From positions 1-7,072 of the forward strand of contig JASLIR010000286.1 of the NCBI GenBank assembly GCA_030152125.1: a stretch of DNA of 7,072 nt. The letters run 5' to 3'. Position numbers and translations under genes: made by a program. Of the stretch, positions 1 through 6,690 are shown one piece after another. Numbering within the stretch: the first letter of the stretch is position 1; each line of letters begins with the position of its first letter. The stretch comes from Alkanindiges sp. GTDB lineage: Bacteria; Pseudomonadota; Gammaproteobacteria; Pseudomonadales; Moraxellaceae. The notes beneath the pieces are model-generated. The model was not told where the DNA came from. It saw only the letters and a list, made by a program, of their open reading frames with translations, and made no database searches.

Positions 1-2
1 TT

Positions 3-422
3 TCACAAGCTAATTATAAAAACTACTATATTGCCGTAGGCTTATTAACCCTGCTTGGCATGTATGCCGTACAGCTTACGCCTCGTATCAACACCCAACT
101 GGTCCTTATTGAGTTTGTACTGAGTATTGGCATTTTAATTAGTGCTACGAATGCACTGTTTGCCGCCAACGGAGCTGATTCTGGGAAAAACTTTCTGAAT
201 CGTATTGTTAGCCTGATGCTGCCAATTTCTATTAAAGTATTTGTGTTATCGCTGATCCTTTATGTCGTTACTATAGGAACATTTCAGGTTCTGACCGGTT
301 CGTTAGGCAATCCCGATATTGTTGACCCCCGCCTGGAATGGTTCGATGCAGTTTTCACCATTGTTATACAGATAGTGACTTACTGGCGTTTGTATGTCGC
401 ATTAAAAAAGGTGAACAGCTAA
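3..422 (+). CDS. Multi-pass membrane protein of unknown function, 5'-truncated by window edge
   Basis: The frame is open from the first complete codon at base 3 to the TAA at 420-422, giving 139 visible residues. The first ATG, at base 60, lies inside a hydrophobic stretch and has no purine-rich site before it, so the true start is probably outside the window. Four hydrophobic segments are visible at about residues 9-24, 33-55, 68-93 and 113-133. The loop between the third and fourth is polar (GSLGNPDIVDPRLE), and the end is basic (ALKKVNS). This is a small inner-membrane protein; I recognise no family motif and assign no function. It converges on the dipeptidase gene. Its stop codon lies in the left inverted repeat of the 420-743 element, so its natural C-terminus may have been altered by an insertion. 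The confidence refers to this being a real gene. Confidence 0.65.
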   Translation, partial: SQANYKNYYIAVGLLTLLGMYAVQLTPRINTQLVLIEFVLSIGILISATNALFAANGADSGKNFLNRIVSLMLPISIKVFVLSLILYVVTIGTFQVLTGSLGNPDIVDPRLEWFDAVFTIVIQIVTYWRLYVALKKVNS

Positions 423-437
423 CCTGAATTCGGGATA
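420..437 (+). repeat. Left terminal inverted repeat
   Basis: TAACCTGAATTCGGGATA pairs with 726-743 in inverted orientation with one mismatch (A at 428 against G in the complement of the partner). Its first three bases are the TAA stop of the upstream membrane-protein gene. Confidence 0.8.
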
Positions 438-725
438 AACGGCTTTTGCTTTTAAAGTCATTCGCAACTGTTCGAGGCATGAGCAGCATAGCTGCGCAAG
501 TGCGAAGCTCTACATAAAAATTTATATGTGTAAATCAACACTGTAATAAAAAACTACCGTGCTAGCATTAAACGAGTTTTGCGAATGACAATGGTTTTGG
601 TCTTGCGCTACGCTCATGCCTAAACAAAAGTAACGCCAGCCGCAGGCGAATCCGCCCATTAAACTGTGAAACGGTAAGACTCCGTCATGCAAAACAAATT
701 AGAATCAAAAAATTACCTTTTTGAC

Positions 726-743
726 TATCCCGAACTCAGGTTA
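726..743 (-). repeat. Right terminal inverted repeat
   Basis: This is the reverse complement of 420-437 with one mismatch. Read on the minus strand, its first three bases (743-741) are the TAA stop of the dipeptidase gene. Confidence 0.8.
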
Positions 744-2024
744 TATATGCCCAATGTCAGGTGATGTCTGACATTGATGAGCTGCCTGTTGCACCTTATC
801 CATCAGCCTTAACAGGTTTTCGCCCCAAATATCCTGTATATCCTGTGTGGAATAGCCAGCTGCCAGCAAGCGGCTGCTTATTTCCGCCAGATTCCCCACA
901 TCTGCCAACCCCTTCACCCCGCCACCGCCATCCCAGTCCGCACCAATACCCACATGCTTAGGCCCTACCAGCGTTAATACGTGCAGCAAGTGCTGCATAA
1001 AATCATTAATATCCGGCTTTTCGGCGGGTGGATACTGCTGGTTAAGTACTGCCTGCTGCTTGGCCAGTGCATCAACTTTTTCTTGCGTCAGCAAGGCCGG
1101 CTGCTTAAAGGCTGCAAAAATCTGCTGCTGGGCAGCCTGTTTTTGCGGGCTTGTAACTACTTTGCCAAGGTAGCTGGGGTAACTGTTTATCTGGATCAGC
1201 CCGCCTTTGGCTGCCAGTGCCTTAATACGCTGGTCATCCAGGTTACGTGGATGGTCATAAATCGCCTTGCTGCTACTGTGTGAGGCAATAACCGGTGCCG
1301 TAGATAAGGCCAGCACCTGATCCAGCACTGCATCCGAGGCATGCGACACATCCACAATCACCCCCAGGCAATTGGCCTGTTTTACCAGTGCCTTGCCAGC
1401 CGGGCTTAGGCCATGCCACTCCGGCTTATCCGTGGAAGAATCAGCAAAGTCATTGTTTTTGGTATGTACCAGCCCCAGCATGCGCAAGCCCAGCCGGTAA
1501 AAAACCGGCAACTGCTTTTCCGGGTGATTGGCCAGTGGTGAGGCATTTTCCATACTCAGTATGATGCTGAATTTGCCCTGCTGTGCGTTACGGCGGATAT
1601 CGCTTGAGGTATTTGCCAGCGCAAAATACTGCGGGTACTGCCGGGCTACATCCTGAATTTGCGTGGCAATCGCCAGGCCCTGAATAGTAGCCTGTGCATT
1701 AGCTTCCGGGCTGCGCTCACCTTGCGGTGTATATACTGCCCAAAAGCCGCCTTTTAAACCGCCCTTTTGCAAACGAGGTAAATCCACCTGCGAAAAATCG
1801 CCGGCATAATCATGCTGCTTGAGGATATCCCAGTCCGGCCTTGCCAGATGCAGGGCAGTATCCATATGGCTATCCAGTAACAGGCTATGCTGGTTTAACT
1901 GCTGTGCCTGCTCACGCAATGCCTTATCATCCAGTTTAATCAGTTGCTGTGCCGCCAATACCTTAAAAGATAAGGTACCTAAGCACACAGCAAAAACAGT
2001 CGCCAGCATAGCCTGCTTAATCAT
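741..2024 (-). CDS. Secreted M19 (renal/membrane dipeptidase family) zinc dipeptidase
   Basis: This 427-residue enzyme probably hydrolyses dipeptides in the periplasm with a binuclear zinc site. Residues 1-25 form a signal peptide (basic MIKQ, hydrophobic core, VLAA cleavage region). M19 metal ligands are recognisable: His53 and Asp55 in LDSHMDT, Glu159 in SMENA, His228 in DVSHAS and His249 in ASHSSS. Asp363 in GIGADWDGG matches the catalytic acid/base. The DHPRNLDD stretch (257-264) holds the substrate-binding Arg260, and WGENLLRLM near the end is typical of the family. Length is normal for the secreted bacterial forms and no key residue is missing. The ATG follows an AAGGGGG ribosome site that overlaps the stop of the TonB receptor gene, which lies 10 bp upstream, so the two are probably co-translated. 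M19 enzymes often accept D-residues at the C-terminal position; the substrate here is unknown. Some relatives, such as PvdM, act in siderophore maturation, but no siderophore genes are visible here. Confidence 0.93.
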   Translation of the reverse strand: MIKQAMLATVFAVCLGTLSFKVLAAQQLIKLDDKALREQAQQLNQHSLLLDSHMDTALHLARPDWDILKQHDYAGDFSQVDLPRLQKGGLKGGFWAVYTPQGERSPEANAQATIQGLAIATQIQDVARQYPQYFALANTSSDIRRNAQQGKFSIILSMENASPLANHPEKQLPVFYRLGLRMLGLVHTKNNDFADSSTDKPEWHGLSPAGKALVKQANCLGVIVDVSHASDAVLDQVLALSTAPVIASHSSSKAIYDHPRNLDDQRIKALAAKGGLIQINSYPSYLGKVVTSPQKQAAQQQIFAAFKQPALLTQEKVDALAKQQAVLNQQYPPAEKPDINDFMQHLLHVLTLVGPKHVGIGADWDGGGGVKGLADVGNLAEISSRLLAAGYSTQDIQDIWGENLLRLMDKVQQAAHQCQTSPDIGHI

Positions 2025-2037
2025 CTTAGCCCCCTTA
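2025..2037 (-). promoter_or_regulatory. Ribosome binding site of the dipeptidase overlapping the receptor stop codon
   Basis: On the minus strand the junction reads TTTTAAGGGGGCTAAGATG. The TAA stop of the receptor gene is continuous with the strong AAGGGGG ribosome site of the dipeptidase. Ribosomes ending on the receptor would sit over this site, suggesting translational coupling. Confidence 0.75.
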
Positions 2038-4428
2038 AAAGCTAAAGGTTAAGGAAGCCTGATAGCTGCGTGCTGCACCAGACAGGAAAGTAGCCGGGGT
2101 ATTTACACTGGGCAAAACCGTGCCAATGTAGTCCTTGTCAAACAGGTTATCGATATTAAAACGCAGTTTGATATCCTTTACCGGCCCCACATTAAAGCTG
2201 CCGGAACCAATATCCACATAGGCATTGGCAAGGGTAAAGCCGGGGACTGATTCGCTATTGTTTAAATTGGTATAACGCTTGCCGATGTGTTTAGCCGACA
2301 GGTTAAATAATACCCATTCATTCACCTCGTAGGTGGCACCCAACTGCGCAATCAGGCTCGGACTATCCGGTATCTCATTGCCCTTGATCAACAGATTACT
2401 CAGGTTATCCTTTAGCTTGGTATTGTTATAGGTCAGGTTACCGTTGAATACGACCTTGTTATCCAGCAGCTCCGGCTTCCAGATACCACTCAGCTCGGCT
2501 CCCCAGGCATTACTTTTACCCACATTCTGATACCAGGTTTCGGTTTGCGTACTGCCCGGCACTGGTGCAGCATAGGGTTGGATACGGTTGTCAAAACTGG
2601 TGTAATAGGCCGCAATACTGGCATTAAACTGCGCGTGATTCAGGCGGTAACCAATTTCAAAATTTTCTGATTTTTCAGCTGAAGGCAGCGGTACACTGGG
2701 TGCGGACTGGGTAAAAATATCATCAGCACCGCGTGGTAAAGCGAGGTTTTGCGACCATGCGGCAAACAGCTCATCACGCTGGTTTAACTTGTATAAAGCG
2801 CCTAGATACGGAAGAAAATTGTCCTTCCAGGTTTTTTGCAATGTGGGTTGGCGCTTGTTGATATAGTCCGCCGGATTACGGTAACCAGATACCTCATAAT
2901 CCAGATTTAAGGCTTTCACGCCTGTGGTCAGGGTGAGCTGATCATCCACATGCCAGTTATCCTTAAGGTGCAACTGGCTAACCTGCCGTTCGGACTGGTA
3001 ATCACGCTGCAAATGCACTGGCTCATTCAGCAAGGGACTTAAGGTGGGATTACCATTCTGCAGGTTATAACGCGCCTGGGTGCGGTGATACTGGTCTTTT
3101 TCCAGCCATACACCTGCTTCCAGATCATGCTGATCCAGCTTTAACAAAAAGCTGCTGTTCACCCCATAGCGTTCGCCATCCAGCCCGGAACGGCCATACT
3201 GCAAGCCTTTAGGGGCATATAAACCCTTGATGATATCTTTCTGTGCATTATAACTGGCCAGTGAAGTGGCATAGGCTTCTGGCGATACACCCAGCCCTTT
3301 TTTATCCTCATAATACAGCGTGGTATTGTTCTCCAGCGCCGAACCCAGCAGGAAATGCCCGGACAAACCGTACAGCACGTCCTTGCGCTGGTTATTGGCC
3401 AGCTTGTAATACTGGTTATAATTAGGGTTACTAAAGCGGATACCCGCCACGGTTTCCGGCAGGTTCGGCAGATAGCCCAGATAACCAAAATCCCGCCCGG
3501 AACGACCAAAGGGATCGCCCGCCATCCCGTTATATTTGGCGTAATTCAGCCCCGGTACATCGTAGTCATCAAAGTTGTTATAAACCACCTTAAAATTAAT
3601 ATCGTGCCCGGCCTCAAACTGATAGCGCAGTTTGCCTTCAATATGCTCGCGGTCTATTTCCCCTGGTCCACGCCATAAATCGGAATCAATCTTGGAGCGC
3701 GATACATAGGCCGACCAGCCGGCATGCTCGCCTGTTTCCAGCTTTATAAAGCTGCGCCTTAAGCTGTCGCTACCAATGGTAGCCACTACAGTGCCACCTG
3801 CCTGTTTGGCAGGATTCAGGGTTTGATACTCTACTACTGGTCCCAGCGTTATATAGCTGGGAAAGGACACATCACCAGTACCCGTGGAGGCAATCACCCG
3901 GTTGGTATTTTCATTGTCTACATAGCGAAAAATCGGGCTGCCACCAAAAGCATCGTTACGCCCCAGCGGAATACCATCCAGCACAAAACCAATTTGCTGG
4001 AAATTAAAGGCACGCACCGACACGGAATTGCCAAACTCGTATAAGCCCAGTGGGTCGTTGGTTTGCACGTTAAAACCGGCCAGGTTCTCCAGCATTTTTA
4101 GGCCGGATGTACCTGCGGGGGCGGACAATAATGCCTTATGGGTAATCGCCACTGTATTGTGACTTTGCCCCTTGCCTATGGCAACTTCTGCTTCCGACGT
4201 GCGCTTGCCAACCACCTGCACCACAGCCAGCTGTTTTACGTCTTCCGCACTGTCGGCAACGCCAGTAACGGTGTCATCAGCATAAGCCAGGGGGCATAAC
4301 AGCGTTAAGCCTAAGGCTTGCAGGCTGGCTACCAGCCGCTTTTTTCTAAGATGTGCGACAGGTGCCTGACTATTTACAGCCTTTACACCTAAAGATAATT
4401 TATTGCTGTGTATGTTGTTTCTGTTCAT
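2035..4428 (-). CDS. TonB-dependent outer-membrane receptor
   Basis: A 797-residue protein of typical length that should import a scarce ligand across the outer membrane using TonB-ExbBD energy. A long basic N-region and a hydrophobic core end at a probable cleavage site after Ala50 (CPLAYA then DD). A candidate TonB box is LAVVQVVG at about 67-74. The plug covers roughly 85-205 and includes SVRAFNFQQIGFVLDGIPLG (136-155). The rest is barrel-like, with aromatic alternating strands, a late NLFDKDYIG motif and a terminal Phe (ASLTFSF). I chose the ATG at 4428 because AGGTG lies five bases upstream (4434-4438). The frame extends eight codons to a GTG at 4452, but that start would place the ribosome site inside the gene. 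The gene is 10 bp upstream of the dipeptidase. No Fur-like box and no cobalamin-riboswitch B12 box was recognised upstream, so the ligand class (siderophore, cobalamin, sulfonate or other) is undetermined. Confidence 0.95.
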   Translation of the reverse strand: MNRNNIHSNKLSLGVKAVNSQAPVAHLRKKRLVASLQALGLTLLCPLAYADDTVTGVADSAEDVKQLAVVQVVGKRTSEAEVAIGKGQSHNTVAITHKALLSAPAGTSGLKMLENLAGFNVQTNDPLGLYEFGNSVSVRAFNFQQIGFVLDGIPLGRNDAFGGSPIFRYVDNENTNRVIASTGTGDVSFPSYITLGPVVEYQTLNPAKQAGGTVVATIGSDSLRRSFIKLETGEHAGWSAYVSRSKIDSDLWRGPGEIDREHIEGKLRYQFEAGHDINFKVVYNNFDDYDVPGLNYAKYNGMAGDPFGRSGRDFGYLGYLPNLPETVAGIRFSNPNYNQYYKLANNQRKDVLYGLSGHFLLGSALENNTTLYYEDKKGLGVSPEAYATSLASYNAQKDIIKGLYAPKGLQYGRSGLDGERYGVNSSFLLKLDQHDLEAGVWLEKDQYHRTQARYNLQNGNPTLSPLLNEPVHLQRDYQSERQVSQLHLKDNWHVDDQLTLTTGVKALNLDYEVSGYRNPADYINKRQPTLQKTWKDNFLPYLGALYKLNQRDELFAAWSQNLALPRGADDIFTQSAPSVPLPSAEKSENFEIGYRLNHAQFNASIAAYYTSFDNRIQPYAAPVPGSTQTETWYQNVGKSNAWGAELSGIWKPELLDNKVVFNGNLTYNNTKLKDNLSNLLIKGNEIPDSPSLIAQLGATYEVNEWVLFNLSAKHIGKRYTNLNNSESVPGFTLANAYVDIGSGSFNVGPVKDIKLRFNIDNLFDKDYIGTVLPSVNTPATFLSGAARSYQASLTFSF

Positions 4429-4570
4429 TATTTCACCTATGTGTAACCCCACCTGTTAACGATGGCAAATCACCCACAGGCCACCCGCGCACCATCAACA
4501 GATTATTTGACGGATGCGCTGAAACCCACAGCATCTATATTTAAAAAACGCTTTAATAGAACTAACTGAC
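4429..4570 (-). promoter_or_regulatory. 142-bp leader of the TonB receptor gene with a bulged hairpin
   Basis: This non-coding gap separates the lipoprotein stop from the receptor start. CTGTT (4453-4457) and GATGG (4461-4465) can pair with AACAG (4497-4501) and CCATC (4492-4496), forming a 10-bp stem with a 3-base bulge. The stem begins about 15 bases upstream of the AGGTG ribosome site. ACCCACAG occurs on the plus strand at 4472-4479 and again at 4524-4531. The AT-rich stretch at 4535-4560 contains TATAGA on the minus strand, which could be a -10 box, but no good -35 partner is visible. The gap is long enough for an internal promoter. No known riboswitch was recognised. Confidence 0.35.
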
Positions 4571-5605
4571 CTATACCTGCCAGCTAAAACTTTTATCCCA
4601 GGCCGACTGCACATCTACTGGCCGAGCCAGCACACCAGCCTTGTAAAATACATCCGCCACCTCCTGCTGCGAGGCTATAGCTGCCGCACTTACCGGCTGT
4701 AACACCCGAGGCTGGCTTTGATGCTTAAACTGCTCCAGAAATAATTCTTTTGGAATACCCATCAACTGCTCGGTTTTGGCAGCCCACTGTTCCGGGTGCT
4801 GCTGAATCCACTGCCATACCTGATATTCGCGTAAGATATAATCAGTAATGGCTGCACGCTTTACCTGGTCGGCAATAGAATGCTGGTTGGCCGCTATCAC
4901 AAAATTACCGGATAGATAACCTTTGCCGGTTTTAAAAATGCGCGCATTGGCTTTTTGCTGTGCCAGCTGAATAAAATAACCCAGGCTGGACCATGCATCC
5001 AGTTTGCCACTCTGGAAGGCGGCAAAGCCATCCTGTGGTGTCAGCGCCACAGGCTCAATATCCTTAAAACTTAAGCCCTGCTCATTTAATATTTTCAGCA
5101 ATAAAAAATGTGACGTGGTAGAGCGTATATAACCAATCCGCTTGCCTGCCAGCTGTGCAGTACTTTCGATGCTGGAATGTTCCGGCACAATAATGGCGTG
5201 GTTGTTTACATCCCCGGTCAGCACACCAATGATCTTGATTGGCGCATGACGCTCAATACCAAAAATCGGCGGTATCTCACTCATTGGGCCAATATCAACC
5301 GCGCCGCTATTTAATGCTTCAAAGGTCAGGTTACCACCGGAAAGTTCGGCATACTTCACCTGATACGGCGTAGGCTTAATCCCGGCTTCCTTAAAATAAC
5401 TGGCGGCAGCACCTTTATAGGTAGCCACATTTAAAATTAAATCTTTTAATTTGGCCTGAATATCTGCCGGAATGTTGGGCGCCAGCAAGCCATTGGCCGC
5501 TGCCTCACTGTCCTGCCTACTACAGCCGCTAAGGCCAAACATACTGCTGGCGGCCAGCGATGATGCAAACAGGGCGCTATAATTTAAAAAGTCTCTACGA
5601 TTCAT
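4571..5605 (-). CDS. SsuA/NMT1-type ABC transporter substrate-binding lipoprotein with twin-arginine signal
   Basis: A 344-residue periplasmic solute-binding protein of the sulfonate/nitrate/taurine superfamily. The N-terminus MNRRDFLNYSALFASS is a twin-arginine (Tat) motif, followed by a hydrophobic region and the lipobox LSGC with Cys28. It is therefore probably a folded, Tat-exported lipoprotein. Family hallmarks are AELSGGNLTFEALNSGAVDIG (87-107), IPPIFGIERHAPIKIIGVL (111-129), GKRIGYIRSTTSHFLLLKIL (154-173) and GFAAFQSGKLDAWSSLGYF (193-211). I chose the ATG at 5605 because it gives this clean signal. The frame runs 25 codons further upstream, but that stretch lies mainly inside the aldolase gene and would bury the signal. 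The aldolase stop is only 4 bp upstream, with GGAA as a modest ribosome site. The fold binds sulfonates, nitrate, pyrimidine precursors and other small molecules, so the ligand cannot be named. The partner permease and ATPase are not in the window. Confidence 0.92.
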   Translation of the reverse strand: MNRRDFLNYSALFASSLAASSMFGLSGCSRQDSEAAANGLLAPNIPADIQAKLKDLILNVATYKGAAASYFKEAGIKPTPYQVKYAELSGGNLTFEALNSGAVDIGPMSEIPPIFGIERHAPIKIIGVLTGDVNNHAIIVPEHSSIESTAQLAGKRIGYIRSTTSHFLLLKILNEQGLSFKDIEPVALTPQDGFAAFQSGKLDAWSSLGYFIQLAQQKANARIFKTGKGYLSGNFVIAANQHSIADQVKRAAITDYILREYQVWQWIQQHPEQWAAKTEQLMGIPKELFLEQFKHQSQPRVLQPVSAAAIASQQEVADVFYKAGVLARPVDVQSAWDKSFSWQV

Positions 5606-5609
5606 ATTG

Positions 5610-6506
5610 TTATTCCAGAAAATCCGGCTCATTGGCCAATAGGCGATCCCATAACGGCTGAAAGCTAAACCACCCGCCAAACTCAGTGCCTACCTGACTT
5701 GCCGTGTGTGCAGCAATATCAGCAGGGATCGGCTGTGGTATACCAGCAGCCTCGGCCAGTAACTGGGTATGGGCGGCATTATCCATGGCAATATAGCGCC
5801 ACACCGCAGCCTCCACCGTTTGCCCGACAGTTAACAGGCCGTGGTTTTGCAGAATTAAAGCCTTGTGCTGCCCCAGTACCTGTGCAATGCGCTCCCCTTC
5901 GCTGGCATCCAGCACCACGCCGGTGTAATCATTAAATACTGCATGGTTCTGGTAAAAGGCACAGGCATCCTGGGTTAAAGGATCAAGCAGGCGTCCCAGA
6001 CTAGACCATGCCTTGCCATACAGCGAGTGCGCATGCGCAGATGCCACCACATCGGGCCGTGCCTTGTGCAGTGCGGCATGAATGGTAAATGCAGCCTGAT
6101 TCAGCAAGCCTTCACCTTCCAGTACCTCACCTGCCTCATTGACCAGCAACAGGTCAGACACACGGATTTGTGAAAAATGCACACCCACCGGATTTACCCA
6201 GAAATGCTCGGGATACTGCGGGTCACGCACGGTAATATGCCCTGCACCACCCATATCAAACTGGTAATGCGCAAACAGACGGTAGGCCGCAGCCAGACGC
6301 TGCTTGCGGTACAGGCGCTCCAGCTCAATGGTTGGCTGCTGTGGTGGCTGTTGCCAGCGAATCACATTGCGGCCTTGCCTTGGCAGGGTATAAGCCACTG
6401 GAATATGCTTGCGGCTAATACTTGTTGCTTGCTGCCCGTATAACTGCGTTAAAGGCGCATTAATAGGCTGCTGGGTATTCAGCGCTTGTTGGGTTAAGGC
6501 ATTCAT
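5610..6506 (-). CDS. Class II aldolase/adducin N-terminal family protein
   Basis: A 298-residue cytoplasmic protein. The aldolase/adducin domain runs from about 65 to 260, with GHITVRDP (89-96), WVNPVGVHFSQI (103-114), RPDVVASAHAHSLYGKAW (150-167) and ALILQNHGLLTVG (216-228). His158, His160 and His222 correspond to the three zinc ligands of fuculose-1-phosphate aldolase (His92, His94, His155). An ungapped alignment on the RPD motif puts Ala139 where FucA has its catalytic Glu73, so classical aldolase chemistry is doubtful. This region reads LNQAAFTIHAAL, as in the broad adducin-like subgroup. The first 60 residues are a Gln-rich extension (MNALTQQALNTQQP and QQPPQQP), longer than in FucA. The ATG at 6506 has only a weak GGA upstream. 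The stop lies 4 bp before the lipoprotein start, so the two genes are certainly linked in expression. The substrate is probably a hydroxy- or keto-acid or a phosphorylated metabolite, but this is inference. Confidence 0.9.
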   Translation of the reverse strand: MNALTQQALNTQQPINAPLTQLYGQQATSISRKHIPVAYTLPRQGRNVIRWQQPPQQPTIELERLYRKQRLAAAYRLFAHYQFDMGGAGHITVRDPQYPEHFWVNPVGVHFSQIRVSDLLLVNEAGEVLEGEGLLNQAAFTIHAALHKARPDVVASAHAHSLYGKAWSSLGRLLDPLTQDACAFYQNHAVFNDYTGVVLDASEGERIAQVLGQHKALILQNHGLLTVGQTVEAAVWRYIAMDNAAHTQLLAEAAGIPQPIPADIAAHTASQVGTEFGGWFSFQPLWDRLLANEPDFLE

Positions 6507-6550
6507 CTATGTATTCCGGTATTTGTTCAAACATTAGGTCTCAATTTAAC

Positions 6551-6597
6551 AACCTACTTTCGGGTCAGGACGCTTTTGCTTTTAAAGTCTTTTCGCA
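6551..6597 (+). repeat. Degenerate copy of the left end of the 420-743 element
   Basis: Aligned without gaps over 39 bases, 6551-6589 matches 421-459: AACCT is shared, then TTCGGG, then an exact 18-base block, GCTTTTGCTTTTAAAGTC (6572-6589 and 442-459). After that both continue to CGCA with small differences. No matching right-end inverted repeat was found downstream, so this is a fragment or a diverged relative. Confidence 0.6.
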
Positions 6598-6608
6598 TCA
6601 TCAGCCTT

Positions 6609-6674
6609 GTAGGCTGGCGCTTTAGCCCAGCGTTTTCGACTAAAGCAATAAGCTGGGCTAAAGCCACAGCCTAC
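6609..6674. repeat. REP-like palindrome (possible REPIN)
   Basis: The arm 6609-6631 (starts GTAGGCTG, ends CTTTAGCCCAGC) and the arm 6652-6674 (starts GCTGGGCTAAAG, ends CAGCCTAC) are inverted repeats matching at 21 of 23 positions, around a 20-base loop. The loop repeats part of an arm (CTAAAGC, 6640-6646). GTAGGCTGGGCTTTAGCCC-like arms are typical of dispersed REP sequences mobilised by RAYT (Y1 transposase-like) proteins; that assignment rests on family resemblance. In RNA it would form a strong hairpin that could attenuate or stabilise a transcript running from the dehydrogenase into the aldolase gene. Confidence 0.7.
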
Positions 6675-6690
6675 GATGCCGGATTAAAAA

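Larger units (their letters stand above)
420..743. mobile_element. MITE-like 324-bp non-coding element with 18-bp terminal inverted repeats and TA ends
   Basis: The left end, TAACCTGAATTCGGGATA (420-437), and the right end, TATCCCGAACTCAGGTTA (726-743), are inverted repeats matching at 17 of 18 positions. The match stops at the outer TA on both sides. This is what a TA target duplication would give, as made by IS630/Tc1-type transposases. The interior has no credible ORF. It carries further imperfect inverted repeats: 457-467 with 579-589, and 476-484 with 612-620. It also has short hairpins at 483-495 and 645-656. The segment fills the whole space between two convergent genes. Part of its left end recurs at 6551-6597. 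The inverted repeats are directly visible; calling it a non-autonomous transposon, and the IS family, are inferences. It could instead be a repeated intergenic structural element without transposon ancestry. Confidence 0.6.

Noticed and set aside
705..724. Terminator at the right end of the element (TCAAAAA with TTTTTGA)
   Set aside because: The stem is only A-T pairs apart from one G-C, with a 6-base loop and no GC-rich base, so it is unlikely to terminate transcription.
761..1283. Plus-strand ORFs inside the dipeptidase gene
   Set aside because: They are antisense to a complete M19 enzyme with all metal ligands in place; composition is low-complexity and has no family motif.
741..2024. Assignment of the dipeptidase as PvdM (pyoverdine maturation)
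   Set aside because: It is the same M19 family, but no pyoverdine or other siderophore gene is visible and the neighbours point to uptake and catabolism.
3159..3678. Long open frames on both strands inside the receptor gene
   Set aside because: They are alternate frames of a clear TonB receptor and show no family features.
4429..4452. Eight-codon upstream extension of the TonB receptor from a GTG
   Set aside because: The internal ATG at 4428 has a well-placed AGGTG site and begins a normal signal region; the GTG start would put that site inside the coding sequence.
4429..4570. Cobalamin riboswitch or Fur box upstream of the TonB receptor
   Set aside because: I looked for the conserved B12 box (GCCACTG-like) and for a GATAAT-type Fur palindrome; neither is present in recognisable form.
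5606..5680. Upstream extension of the substrate-binding lipoprotein overlapping the aldolase gene
   Set aside because: The extra 25 residues would precede and spoil the Tat/lipobox signal. The ATG at 5605 is in the expected place 4 bp after the aldolase stop.
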